A stretch of 64,000 bases of DNA, taken from Rugalucina vietnamica. Lineage: Eukaryota; Mollusca; Bivalvia; Lucinida; Lucinidae. This document shows positions 11,201 through 20,669 of this stretch, one piece after another. The stretch is from positions 44,127,431-44,191,430 of the forward strand of contig OZ024882.1 in the NCBI GenBank assembly GCA_964017185.1, in the 5' to 3' direction. A model generated the notes under the pieces. That model saw only the letters and a list, made by a program, of their open reading frames with translations, did no database searches and was not told the origin of the DNA. The translations under genes were made by a program, and so were the position numbers. Numbering within the stretch: position 1 is the first letter of the stretch; each line of letters opens with the position of its first letter.

Positions 11201-14073
11201 CCTTGAAGGGCAAGCAGTAACGTCTGATAAACAATGGTCTAATTTTTTTTTATTAAAGGCAATCCACTTTGAACATGACAGAGGCGTTTGGATTGGCTTG
11301 ACGGACCACGAAAACGAAGGCACTTGGAAATGGGTAACAGGTAAGAGCCTGATTGGTTAACTGAATAACTGATTGGTTGATTGATCGATCGATCGATCGT
11401 TTGTTTGTTTGTTTGATTTATTGATTAACTGTGTCTGGCAACGAAGTCACTTGGAAATAGATACAGTAGTAAGCAGTAAAAGGCTATAAATCAATTTATT
11501 TATTCATACATGTATTGATTTTTCAATTGTGTCTGGCAACAAAGGCATTTGGACAGGTGAGAGCCTGGTTGATTGATTGATTGATTGATTGATTGTGATT
11601 GATTGATTGATTGATTGATTGACGTGAAAGGTTGGCCTAACAAACCATTACATTTTAGCCACATGGTAAATTGGTTTTGATAAATAGCGATTGACTGAAA
11701 ATGCTGACTTTTGCTCCTTCATAAAATATCTTCTGGTTTGTGGCAATACTCACTGAAAGCAGTCGAAGTTGGTTTATGGGATTATCAATGGAACGGAGCA
11801 TACATATACTTGATTGAAGTTCTACTCAGGGACTGACATGGTACTGACATGGTACATGTACCTGCTAGGAAATTGTAGATGCAGTCACTTGACTCAATGT
11901 ACATTTTCTTTATAATTACAGGACAACGGCTGTTACATGATTCGTATACATACTGGGCCAAAGGTCAGCCTGGTGTGTTTGGTGGTTTAGAAGATTGTGC
12001 ACTGCTGGAGTTCAGAAATGGAGGCCATTGGCATGACTATGCATGTGAAGGAGTCCTCTTCAACTTACAGAACCATGCTTGGGTTTGTGAATACGGTAAT
12101 GGACTAGTCATTTCTTACTAGTCCCGAAGAATAGCGGTAACAGTCGCTCACAGGGGCGTTTAAAGTTGATAAACATACTGGCCGATTTCTCCAGCAGTCT
12201 GTCATTTACATACGGCTGCCTTGCTATGTAGAAATACAAACTCCGGGTATTTCCCCTGCATCGCTGGGGCTATGAAAATGAAGGCAAAAACATGCCAAAT
12301 TTGCAACCCTCTCTTGGGGTTAATGTTGAAGTTAGAAATGAATGGTGCTAAATACGTTTACCTCTCGAGCACGGCTAGGGTTCCGTAGATTTTGTTTCTT
12401 CAAACATTAAAGTAAAGCGCGGACTCTATCCCTTATAAACATTATTAACATAAAAAGCATAATGAAATAACACCATGAAATTAAGAACTAACGAGCTTCG
12501 TATCCAAATATCTCCTGTAGTATACATGTACACATTAATGCAATTTAACGATCGGTAGTGCTACAGAAAGTAGAATAGAGGGATCAGAAATCGATGCAAA
12601 TAAATTTAAAGTGTCCCTACTTAGACACCAGGCGGGAAAGAAAAGTCATCACAAATATTTGGCTGACAATACTCTTGAAGAGCAAGACGAAGCTTATAAT
12701 TTAAAGAAAATCGCCACAGGGTGCTCCTTAAATTCTTACATGTTGCCAATGTTTAATTGCTAGTCGTCATTTTTACAGCAGTTGGCGATGCCTCCTGACG
12801 GCATGATAGCCTATGGCTATTTGGTTTCATTTCATGTTCCAGTGTAAATATTTAAGAGTTTCACTCAAGTTCTTGTGTATTTCTAGCATGTGTATACTCG
12901 TATGACCAAGATGTAAATTCAATTTCAGCCGTCGTTACTACTAATTCAACAACAACGAATACGTCAGCGCCTACTAATGCGCCATCTGCATCGACGATGA
13001 CGTCAACAAATACGTCATTACAACCTAATCCTCCAGCTAACTCGGTGGTTACGTCAGCAAAAACGTCAGCGCCTATCACTTCCTCAGTAAACACGGCAAT
13101 GACGTCAACAACAGTACAACCGGCATTTGTTACAATTACTATTGGTGGGAAATCTTCGGTCACACCAAAGACGACCACTACTCCTATCAGTACTAGTGCT
13201 TCTACCGCTACTAACCAACCCACAATAACAACCACAGTAGGCACAACAACGACCACTGCGCCTTATACAACGACCGTGACTCAAGGTAATGGGGTTTAGA
13301 ATGTTCAATTTATATCTTTCGAATTATTTTTTTTTTTTCGAATTACGTTTCGTATAAAAAATGAAAACATTCATGTGATAAGATTCTGTCTTGTAATAAT
13401 GAAACCAATAACATATTCATTGATTAAATGGTAAGTAACTAGGAAAACGATGAAGTGTCAGAATGGTTTAAAGTATTTTCCGGTTTCTGCTTGGGTTTAC
13501 ATTTGGTCCATAAAACGTGTATGAATTAATGATTAAAATCAAATGCATGTGTGCGAAAACATGTGTCGATATTACTTCTGCCACTTCCGTATTCCAGTGA
13601 ATGGAGTGCGATAGCCAGGTTCTTAGATCATAGGACGCCAGATCGAAAGGTCGGAGGTTCGATCATCACTGGCACCGGGTTGTGCATCACCGGGTTGTGT
13701 CCTTTATCAAAACGGATTGACTGTCTTTAATACTGGTTGATATTGGTTAACACTCAGGCAGCGATTTCTCCGTCGCGACATTAACAAACAGCTGTTGACT
13801 AGGTCGTTTATAAACAAAACACACCTATTGCTTGTGGGTTATAAAGACACATACCTTTACCTGCGAATGAAGACATTTCTCTGTTCAAATAAGTGACAAT
13901 GATACAATATACAAGTAGAACATCTTTCAAACGCCATCAAACGTCATGAAATCACACATTTAATCATCGAAGCGCTTCTGCTGCTGCGCTTACTTGCATG
14001 TATCATACCCGTTTTCTTTCTTGTATTTTATATCTCTACTTATTTAGCAACTTCTGTGCCTGCTGGGAAATAG
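8189..14073 (+). CDS. Secreted C-type lectin with mucin-like tail (six coding exons)
   Basis: Exons read by eye: 8189-8228, 10598-10815, 11259-11340, 11922-12095, 12887-13285 (alternative acceptor 12929, same frame) and 14048-14073. They sum to 939 nt (312 aa plus stop) with consistent phase at every junction. Residues 1-14 are a signal peptide (MILFGVVLFVGIA). The C-type lectin domain runs from NCPPEL (about residue 24) through SCYEFV, CKRRKGHLVTI, GVWIGLTDHENEGTWKW and EDCALLEF to HAWVCEY (about residue 171), with the expected cysteines. The tail (about 172-312) is mostly Thr, Ser, Pro and Ala. No membrane segment is seen, so it should be secreted. The usual EPN or QPD sugar-selecting triplet is QPG here, and WND is WHD, so calcium and sugar binding may be altered. 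Lectins of this kind bind glycans in molluscan immunity or mucus; the ligand is unknown. Confidence 0.85.
8419..9356 (+). mobile_element. Tandem-repeat element family D, copy 1 (in lectin intron 1)
   Basis: Begins with the family hairpin (AAGCTCACCTGAGCC paired with AAGGTGAGCTTAT), then a CCGTCC-type microsatellite (about 8462-8490). It holds diverged copies of the family unit (TTCTTCTCTGAAACTGCTTGG, CATGACTAAGATGGCCACC) and ends with the hairpin AGGACCATTGGTCCT followed by CTGG. The same ends are seen at 43583-56171 and 60920-63052. Confidence 0.75.
9357..10260. repeat. Tandem repeat, ~320-bp unit, about 3 copies
   Basis: TCCAGTCGAATAAGAACTC and variants recur near 9360, 9683 and 10009, each followed by a CTATGACAACTTTCAG-like and a TAATGGGAAAA block. 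A related phrase lies inside the preceding family-D element (about 8590), so the array probably derives from it. All of it lies in lectin intron 1. Confidence 0.65.
10350..10579 (-). mobile_element. MITE family A, copy 4
   Basis: Reverse orientation: starts ATCAGGATAACATGTCC and ends GGGCAAGTTTTCGTAATG. Half of the central palindrome is gone. Its edge is only about 18 bp upstream of the lectin exon 2 splice acceptor. Confidence 0.75.
10598..10815 (+). CDS. C-type lectin exon 2 (N-terminal half of lectin domain)
   Basis: Acceptor TTATTAAG|CG, donor CT|GTGAGT. Encodes the linker, NCPPEL, SCYEFV, and the CKRRKGHLVTIDSSTEQAF segment typical of the first half of a C-type lectin domain. 218 nt, ends in phase 0. 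Confidence 0.85.
11259..11340 (+). CDS. C-type lectin exon 3 (WIGL motif)
   Basis: Acceptor TTTTATTAAAG|GC, donor CAG|GTAAGA. Encodes the WIGL core (GVWIGLTDHENEGTWKW). 82 nt, ends in phase 1. Confidence 0.85.
11379..11622. repeat. Simple repeats (GATC, GTTT, GATT) in lectin intron 3
   Basis: GATCGATCGATC then GTTTGTTTGTTT at 11383-11415, and (GATT)n at about 11570-11622. A fragment of exon-like sequence (TGTCTGGCAACGAAG) is repeated between them. Confidence 0.8.
11922..12095 (+). CDS. C-type lectin exon 4 (C-terminal half of lectin domain)
   Basis: Acceptor TATAATTACAG|GA, donor ACG|GTAATG. Encodes WAKGQPG, EDCALLEF, HWHDYACEG and HAWVCEY, with the conserved disulfide cysteines. 174 nt, remains in phase 1. 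Confidence 0.85.
12585..12705. repeat. Dispersed repeat shared with 42650-42780
   Basis: The phrases AAATCGATGCAAATAAATTTAAAG, TAGACACCAGGCGGGAA and CATCACAAA are echoed at 42655-42730 (AATCGAAGCAATTAAATTTAAAG, TAGACACCAAGTTGGAA). Confidence 0.5.
12887..13285 (+). CDS. C-type lectin exon 5 (Thr/Ser-rich tail)
   Basis: Preferred acceptor TGTATTTCTAG|CA at 12887; a second acceptor (TTTCAG|CC) at 12929 is in the same frame and would drop 14 residues including one Cys. Donor AAG|GTAATG. The product is dense in Thr, Ser, Pro and Ala, typical of O-glycosylated stalks. Codons for Thr are mixed (ACG, ACA, ACT, ACC), so this is not a recent microsatellite. Confidence 0.8.
13605..13790 (+). mobile_element. 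tRNA-like SINE
   Basis: Box-A-like TAGCCAGGTTCTTAGATCAT and box-B-like GGAGGTTCGATCATC, followed by GGCACCGGGTTGTGCAT. Probably a SINE head in lectin intron 5. It is related to 3785-3960. Confidence 0.4.
14048..14073 (+). CDS. C-type lectin exon 6 with stop codon
   Basis: Acceptor CTCTACTTATTTAG|CA. Adds ATSVPAGK, then TAG at 14071. A further donor (TTCAG|GTAAGA at 14095) could join this exon to 15133, leaving the stop only about 21 nt before the last junction; alternatively the transcript ends at the AATAAA at 14321. Confidence 0.65.
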
Positions 14074-14320
14074 ATGATCTGTGAGTAGATTCAGGTAAGA
14101 CATGTCAACATTACCTCAGCCTTGTCATATACAAAACAATATTTTCATCGAATATCACGACAATCATGTTCACCATTTCCCAACCAAATCATTCTGTGCT
14201 GTGAAATATTTTGGAGAGCAACAGTACTACCTTTTGCATGGTATGAATTAATTCATCAAAACACTATATTTGAGTGGCTTTATTTCTTAAATCAGATTTG
14301 TTATCTTTTTGTGCTGTGTC

Positions 14321-14326
14321 AATAAA
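14321..14326 (+). terminator. Candidate polyadenylation signal of the lectin gene
   Basis: AATAAA about 250 nt downstream of the exon 6 stop codon. Confidence 0.45.
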
Positions 14327-14439
14327 TTTAGACATTCAAGACCAACTTGACTTTATTATGTTTTACGAAACAATACGCACATACATGTACATGTATTAAC
14401 GTGGCTTTGGAATGCATATAGAGAATGTTAAAAACAATA

Positions 14440-14885
14440 TTTTGCATTGACCTATAGAATATGGGCTATGGTCAAATTAGTATAGCTCGGCAAATAGGTC
14501 ACTGTATGGGCGTTACCTTATGAATACGTTAGTAGGTATGGTCTACTATTGACCTAGGTAAAAGCTAAAGGTATACAGTTGAAAGACTCACATGGTGTCC
14601 GTTAGAATGACAATCCGAGTTTGTCTACTTTACTGGATTGGACAAAATAGGTAGCTGATCTTTAACGGTAAAATATGTGACAGCGCTCTAGGCTGACTGA
14701 ATTCTACTTTTCTATTATCTCCCTACTTGAACAGATGGACTAGCCGACCACGCCCAGATATGAATATTAAAGTTGCCACCCATACAGTGACCCATTTGCC
14801 GAACTTTTTTTATACTAGGTACAAACAGCCAATCTATTTCGCAGAGCTCCGATGTGGGCGGGGACCCGGTTAAATTACCTATAGG
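14440..14885. mobile_element. MITE-like inverted repeat
   Basis: AGTATAGCTCGGCAAATAGG and TCACTGTATGGG (14478-14510) recur inverted as CCCATACAGTGACCC and ATTTGCCGAACTT (about 14777-14806). Outer edges GACCTATAG and CTATAGG also pair. No coding capacity. Confidence 0.55.
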
Positions 14886-15132
14886 ACTGACGGCTTATCA
14901 GTTACTAGCATCTAGTAAAAATACAACATGAAGTATAGGGAAAATCCCGCCCACTTTTTCAAACTCTTGGCGTGAGTCTCTGTGGTAAAATCAGATTTCT
15001 CTACTCTTGGAAATCTTAATACAGAGAAACATGAAATGTTAGACCCAAAATGACATGGTTTGTTCGGCTATTGAATCCACCAGCTAGTGAAAACAAATTG
15101 ATATTTTTTGTTCTGTTCGTTTTTTGTTTCAG

Positions 15133-15212
15133 AGTCCTGTGAAGTGAAAAATGAAGAATTTTAACTCCATGTATTTTGTTGTTCTATCACAGAAACTATG
15201 GTATAGAATAAA
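15133..15212 (+). other. Alternative lectin 3' terminal exon with poly(A) signal
   Basis: A strong acceptor (TTTTTTGTTTCAG|AG) is followed by an open phase-1 frame: ESCEVKNEEF then TAA at 15162, and AATAAA at 15207-15212. If exon 6 is skipped this gives a different C-terminus with one extra Cys; if exon 6 is used it is 3' UTR. Confidence 0.5.
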
Positions 15213-16516
15213 CATTCAAGTCTTTGATTGTACGTCTTTATTTTCGTTCATTCCAGTGGAAGTAAGTGTCCACAATCAAGTAAGGATAGAAAGGTAAGGA
15301 ACCGGTCCAGATCAATTTCGAATCACAGCACGGATATTAGACATTCAAAGACGATACTTCTGTTGTGGTTCTAATTGTTTATTATTTTGGTGTTCAACTT
15401 TATGTTTCTTACTGATTGCATCTTATGTAAGTTTTCATATGTTTGGTTAAGTCCTTGTTACTGAATTACCACCTATTGGAATATAGCTGCTTACTTGATT
15501 TGCTATATGTTCCTGATTGTCAATTTAGTTGTTTCTCGCCTTGGTTATGGAGTTGGGGTTGGGATATCGGTCTGATTGCACAATTTCCTTATCATTGCTT
15601 ACCTTTACCTTTTTATTCATGAAACATTGACATAAAGCCAAATGCATGATTATTGTTATCAATACAGATAATTATCATATGTTGTTGATAATTGTTATCC
15701 TGTCGACTGACTGACATCCGTTGCTCAAACTGCTTGAAATAGCCCAGCCGAATCATTTAACCACGGTAGTAACTACATGTAGGTATGATTAAAACGTTTT
15801 AAGCGTTATGGCCGTAGATTCATGTCAAGAATGATCGTTATTTGTTCAATAAATAAAAACGTATTTGAAAATATGTGACTTGAGTCTTCGCAAAATTCTG
15901 ATCATACATCTTCGCTTAAATCTACACCCGTTTATCACATGAGGTAAACCGACAAGGTTCAACTGTGTTTACAATACTACCGTATTATTTATTCAATCAA
16001 GTGTTTATCTGATAAAGCGTGTAGTGGTCAGTGACAATATTATATGATTTTACGACTTTATTGAAAAGTAAGTTATTTATTGTTATAATAATGTCGTTAC
16101 TTATTTAATTTGTATCACACGAACACACATGTTATCACATACTATCTGCGCGATTTGATTCTTATTAAGTACATGTATTTTGTAAGAAACAAAATCATAT
16201 GAAAACTAAATGTTTTCGAACAAGTGACCTAGATTTCCAAAATCCACTTTCAAGAGTTTGGCTAAAACAGTTTTAATATTTTGTATCTTTGTCAGATTAA
16301 CTACAATATTATAGTATTTTCAGAACGTATAAGCGAGTATAGTCGAGAAATTAAACACTTCATTATGGTAACATTCCCATGTGAACTTGACCCGCTAGGT
16401 CTTGATGTTGTACATGTATCGGCATTAAGACAAAGCATCATTACATACAAATATTACTATCAAAGGTAGTAAATGCATGCCACCAGCCAGCAGATGTATT
16501 TCATTTCATAGAATTG
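15213..16516. other. Intergenic AT-rich sequence, no gene
   Basis: No convincing exon, domain or repeat family. Several AATAAA-like strings (about 15848) are unremarkable in such AT-rich DNA. Confidence 0.45.
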
Positions 16517-16746
16517 TTAGGCGGCGCCGTGGCCGCGCAGCTAAGAGCGCTGTTTCTTAATCACTCGATCATCTCACCGCTGTGTCTGGTGTGGGTCCGA
16601 GCCCCGCACTGGCCACATGTGAGACAAGCCAAGTTCTGCTTGCGGGTGTGCCAGGTGGTTTTTCTCCGGGGTTCTCCCGTTTTCTCACCTACTGATTGGC
16701 CTGTCTCATATGAACTGAAATGATCTTGAAAGGGACATAAAACTAA

Positions 16747-16791
<45 letters not shown>
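16517..16791 (+). mobile_element. tRNA-derived SINE (family S), copy 1
   Basis: A tRNA-like head with box A (GTGGCCGCGCAGCTAAGAGC) and box B (GGTCCGAGCCCC) and a long variable region like Leu or Ser tRNAs. The body is CACATGTGAGACAAGCC, CTGCTTGCGGGTGTGCC, TTGAAAGGGACATAAAAC. The tail is (AAT)n at about 16750-16791. Its end lies 120 bp upstream of the DUF1838 start codon. Confidence 0.85.
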
Positions 16792-16792
<1 letters not shown>

Positions 16793-16911
16793 GTATAGTT
16801 AGGATTGTATGCCAATTGACGGAAATGCACTTGTGTTCACGGAAATATTTCCGTACTCGTTTTTTTGTTTTCAAAGATTGTGAAATATCGTACATTTGGT
16901 GCCTTCCAGAC

Positions 16912-18426
16912 ATGATCCAGAAACCGATTCTCCTCCTTCTCTATGTGGCCACAGTTAACAGTTTCCTTACAACCAGCAAGATCCAAGACAACAATGACCC
17001 CAAGACGAATTTGGATTACTTTGTCCGGGTCGCCGGATCCAAGGACCCCAACGTATCATCCGTGAATTACATAAACGGCACGGTGTTTGGGAAACAAGCC
17101 GGGAAAGGATTGCAGAAGCTCTTCAACTTTGAAGGTTACAATATCAACAGGAAGTTGTTACAGGCCAATGGAAGCTACCTTTCGCTATCGTGTGAATTTC
17201 TGGTTTATCGTGATCCAAAAACGCTCGTTATAAAGAAGGTTTGGATCAATCCATGGACCGCTGAAGCAAATGAAATATTCTTTGTCCAAAATAACCCTGT
17301 TAACGGCCTTCTTAGATTAGATGACACTTTCCCTACTAAGCTGATACCTGGAGGTGGACTGGTCTTTAACACTGATTATATGTTGGAATATCCTAATGCA
17401 CTCGATCCCGGACTTTACCCAAAATATTCTGCAGGACCAGTCTACGAGGCTGCGGAACTCTTTGCCTATTTCGCTAATCTTACGCGACTGTCAACAGGTA
17501 CAGAGAACAGTATTCCAATGACTGCCACGTGGATAAGACGCAGCCAGTATCTCCCTTGGATGGAAATGGGGAACCACACAGGTAACCTTTACTATACCAC
17601 ATTTTCCTGGAAATGCAAGGAAAAGGGACTTGGTTGCGTCGCGAAAGACATCATGAAAATTATTGATGACTTTTACCCGGAATATAAGAAGGCGCCACTT
17701 GTTGACGATGTCCCGAATGAAACATCGTGGACAGTATTCAAGTCTGCTATCGATGAACGCCGAAAAGATGGACTACCGGACATTATTATTCCTACGTCAA
17801 ATGTTGTTCCAAACATGCCCACCTATGACACCGTAATTGATCAACGTATCAAAGATTTCTTCAGTAATGTGGACTACATGCCTACGTATTACAACGGCAC
17901 AGCTTGGTCGCAAATCACAGGAAAACAGTCTATCAACTTGTTCAACATTGAAGGCCTGGTTTTTCCTCGCGTAACAGAATCAAGTGCTGGGTTTTACACT
18001 CTGAGTTTGAGTGGTACCTTATTTTACCGTGACGTCATCAATGGTTCCATGCTCTCGTTCTTCGCTAATCCGATCACAGGCGTTACAAATGTTGTTCCGA
18101 ACCCCACCACATTCTTCAACAAAACTTTCAACTTTCCAAAGGATTTTGTTTACTCTATGGATATCGCGCCGTCTAACGTTTTGGGACTTCTAGCGGCACA
18201 ATCAAAGGAAAATAGCACAAATGCGGATGACTGGTCTGTTAACGTCGTGGACATGCTGTTCGACAAAAATACTTTTTATAGTACCCAGGATGTGTTCTTC
18301 TATGGAACAGCGGGGCGATTTTCGAACTGGCTGGATTGGATGGATATGTCAGGTGTTGAAGGAAATATGGTTTTTAAGGTTACATTTTACAGAGAGTATG
18401 ACAAACAACCTCACGACAAAAAATAG
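16912..18426 (+). CDS. Secreted protein with two tandem DUF1838-like domains
   Basis: A 504-residue protein encoded without introns. An in-frame ATG at 16816 exists, but 16912 is preferred because the product then begins with a good signal peptide (MIQKPILLLLYVATVNSF). A splice acceptor (TTGTTTTCAAAG, ending 16875) just upstream hints at a non-coding first exon. The N-terminal half (about 25-240) has the DUF1838 hallmarks as I remember them: NGTVFG, LFNFEGYNINR, VWINPWT, QNNPVNG, WIRRSQYLPWMEMGN, FYPEYKKAP. The C-terminal half (about 300-495) repeats the layout: NGTAWS, LFNIEGLVFPR, FFANPIT, FSNWLDWMDMSG. Many NxS/T sites fit a secreted glycoprotein. The family has no assigned activity. An alternative poly(A) signal ATTAAA lies at 18491. 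Confident as a gene and on the family; function unknown. Confidence 0.85.
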   Translation: MIQKPILLLLYVATVNSFLTTSKIQDNNDPKTNLDYFVRVAGSKDPNVSSVNYINGTVFGKQAGKGLQKLFNFEGYNINRKLLQANGSYLSLSCEFLVYRDPKTLVIKKVWINPWTAEANEIFFVQNNPVNGLLRLDDTFPTKLIPGGGLVFNTDYMLEYPNALDPGLYPKYSAGPVYEAAELFAYFANLTRLSTGTENSIPMTATWIRRSQYLPWMEMGNHTGNLYYTTFSWKCKEKGLGCVAKDIMKIIDDFYPEYKKAPLVDDVPNETSWTVFKSAIDERRKDGLPDIIIPTSNVVPNMPTYDTVIDQRIKDFFSNVDYMPTYYNGTAWSQITGKQSINLFNIEGLVFPRVTESSAGFYTLSLSGTLFYRDVINGSMLSFFANPITGVTNVVPNPTTFFNKTFNFPKDFVYSMDIAPSNVLGLLAAQSKENSTNADDWSVNVVDMLFDKNTFYSTQDVFFYGTAGRFSNWLDWMDMSGVEGNMVFKVTFYREYDKQPHDKK

Positions 18427-18653
18427 TTCGTCCAATTTATTAATCGGGACATGATGTAAAATGGAAATATTTGCTATTTGTTTCTCTTGTATTAAACAGG
18501 GGCGAACATTGCTATTTAATGACTTTCTTTTGGCATAGTACATGGCATTGAAGAGTGCAATCGTGTCTACAGAACAGATTATGCCTGAACGTCCCAGTAA
18601 CAGCTATAGTCACCAATGCAAACGTATGTAGATCACTCGGTTTCAATGTGCAT

Positions 18654-18917
18654 CATCAGGAAGACATGTCCGTGCAATGAATACCCCCTTAAACCCCACT
18701 TTTATATGATTAAACTATAGTTTGTAGGGTATACCTTTTTGTCTTATTTTTGGTCCAAAACACAGATTGTGGATACTCGTTAGAACCGCCTCACTGTGTA
18801 CCCACAATCTGTGTTTTGGGCAAATATTTTAAAATATCAATTTTTATCTAATGGAATTTTCAATTTTTTAAAGCTGAAAAAATTCTCTGTATATTGCACG
18901 GGCAAGTTTTCGTAAGT
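18654..18917 (-). mobile_element. MITE family A, copy 5
   Basis: Reverse orientation: ATCATCAGGAAGACATGTCC at the left and GGGCAAGTTTTCGTAAG at the right. The central palindrome is partly deleted (ATTGTGGATACTCG then TACCCACAATCTGTG). Confidence 0.75.
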
Positions 18918-19728
18918 GTATGCCTCATGTATATGCAAACCGATTTGACTTACCAGACATTCGAAACGATTTTAAAATGACCAAGAGAGTTTTGTTTATT
19001 TGATTTAGTGTTTTACGGTCATTTATATCAACAGCTAAGGTCATCGAACACCACTGTGCTAGGACAAGCCTCCAAAAGACCTGTTTAATTTACCAGCACT
19101 GCATTTTTCACTTACAATGGTATAATTTAAGAAATATTTCAGCTCTAGCACTGATTGTTTAGTAATATATCAATGGGTCAGGTCAGTTTAACTGCTACTG
19201 TAACATGTAATCAGTACTACCTGTTGTCATGCGGTGCAGATGGGGCTCGTTAGCCTTGGAAGGCAACTCATCTAGGAGTTAAGCTAGTTCTCTACACAAA
19301 AATCTAGCTGGGCAGGGGGAACTCATTAGTCTTGGTTGACAGTCCTCCTAGGAGTTTACAGGTCTCTAAACAAAACCTAAGGAAGGGTAGATGGAGCTCT
19401 TCAGCTGTGGCCAGCAATTCATCTAGGAGAAGGAAACTCCAAAATCAAACCTGTGTGTCTGGATATGCCTAGTCCAGATATGCAAAGACTGTTTCGGTAG
19501 ATGGAGCGGAAGAAATCACCTGATTCAACGGTTCAGAAAGCGATACAGCAACATGTTGTGGAACATGCAGAGCGTGACAAGGCACTAAAGATGTTACGGT
19601 CATCCGCATCCAAACCCAACTCCAGACGTCTTGACCTGTGTCTTGCCTCTGGGCGCAGCAGGGCGAGGACTAGAGAGTGAGGTTGACGTTGCGCACCTCT
19701 TCCTCACTATAATCCAATTTCATAGCGC
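18918..19728. other. Degenerate sequence upstream of the LINE fragment
   Basis: 19220-19480 has an imperfect repeat (AGATGGGGCTCGTTAGCC, CAACTCATCTAGGAG and variants, about 100-120 bp apart). 19500-19700 may be decayed LINE sequence, but its frame is broken and no domain can be recognised. Confidence 0.35.
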
Positions 19729-20607
19729 ATGTCATCTTATTTCTCAACACACAAGCTTGTACACCAACCAGCGCCCGGAAAGCCATATAATGAACCAACC
19801 ATCTCTGTGAATGGGCAAAAACTGAAAGTTGTTGACAAGTTCACCTACCTGGGAAGCACTCTCTCCAGAGCAGTGCATATTGATGATGAGATCACTGCCA
19901 GAATTGCAAAGGCTAGTGTGGCATTCGGACGACTCCGTGCAAATGTCTGGGAGCGAAATGGAATCAAGCTTGACACCAAGCTGAAAGTCTACAAGGCTGT
20001 GGTACTGCCAACCCTCTTGTATGCATGTGAGACCTGGACAGTATACCAACGCCATGCAAAGAGACTTAACCATTTCCACTTAAGCTGTTTGAGAAAGTTG
20101 TTAAAAATCAAGTGGCAGGACAAGATTCCAGACACAGAGGTCCTGACGAAAGCAGGGATGCAAAGCATGCATACAGTCTTAAAGCTAGCACAGCTAAGAT
20201 GGACTGGCCATGTTATAAGAATGCCTGATGCGCGACTTCCAAAGAAAGTTTTCTATGGAGAACTACAGGAGGGAAAGCGCTCTCAAGGTGGCCAGAAGAA
20301 ACGCTACAAAGACACCCTCAAAGCCTCTCTGAAGGATTTCGAAATACCAATGGGGTCCTGGGAACAGACTGCACAGGAGCGATCAAAGTGGCGAGGTCTC
20401 ATCAACAAAGGAGCAGCTCTTTATGAAAAGAAGAGAATCTGTGAAGCTGAAAGAAAGCGAAGAGAGCGCAAAGCCAAAACAAATGTGCCACCATCAGACT
20501 CTATGACATTGACTTGCTCTACTTGCAACCGACAGTTTAGAGCCAGAATTGGCCTAGTCAGCCATCAAAGAACTCACCAACACACATCAGCACTATTCAA
20601 GAAATAA
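19729..20607 (+). pseudogene. LINE (non-LTR retrotransposon) reverse-transcriptase C-terminal fragment
   Basis: A 292-codon open frame that matches the part of a LINE reverse transcriptase downstream of the catalytic site: FTYLGSTLS, LKVYKAVVLPTLLYACETW, LRKLLKIKWQDKIPDTEVL, AQLRWTGHVIRMPD. It ends with a C2H2-type motif (CSTCNRQFRARIGLVSHQRTH). The catalytic YxDD region and the endonuclease are absent, so the copy is 5'-truncated and inactive. The frame is nonetheless intact for 879 nt, which suggests a fairly recent insertion. Confidence 0.85.
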
Positions 20608-20669
20608 TGATGGTCTTTCTCATTAGTGAGAGACGAACTATCAGCATCAATGTTTAAAGGTCAGTTGTA

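Noticed and set aside
12861-13308. Open frames on the - strand opposite the Thr-rich lectin exon
   Set aside because: They are mirror frames of a low-complexity Thr/Ser coding exon whose + strand frame fits the splice sites and phase.
16816-16911. Upstream ATG as the start of the DUF1838 protein
   Set aside because: It would place 32 residues before a good signal peptide, and a strong splice acceptor lies between the two ATGs; the start at 16912 explains the sequence better.
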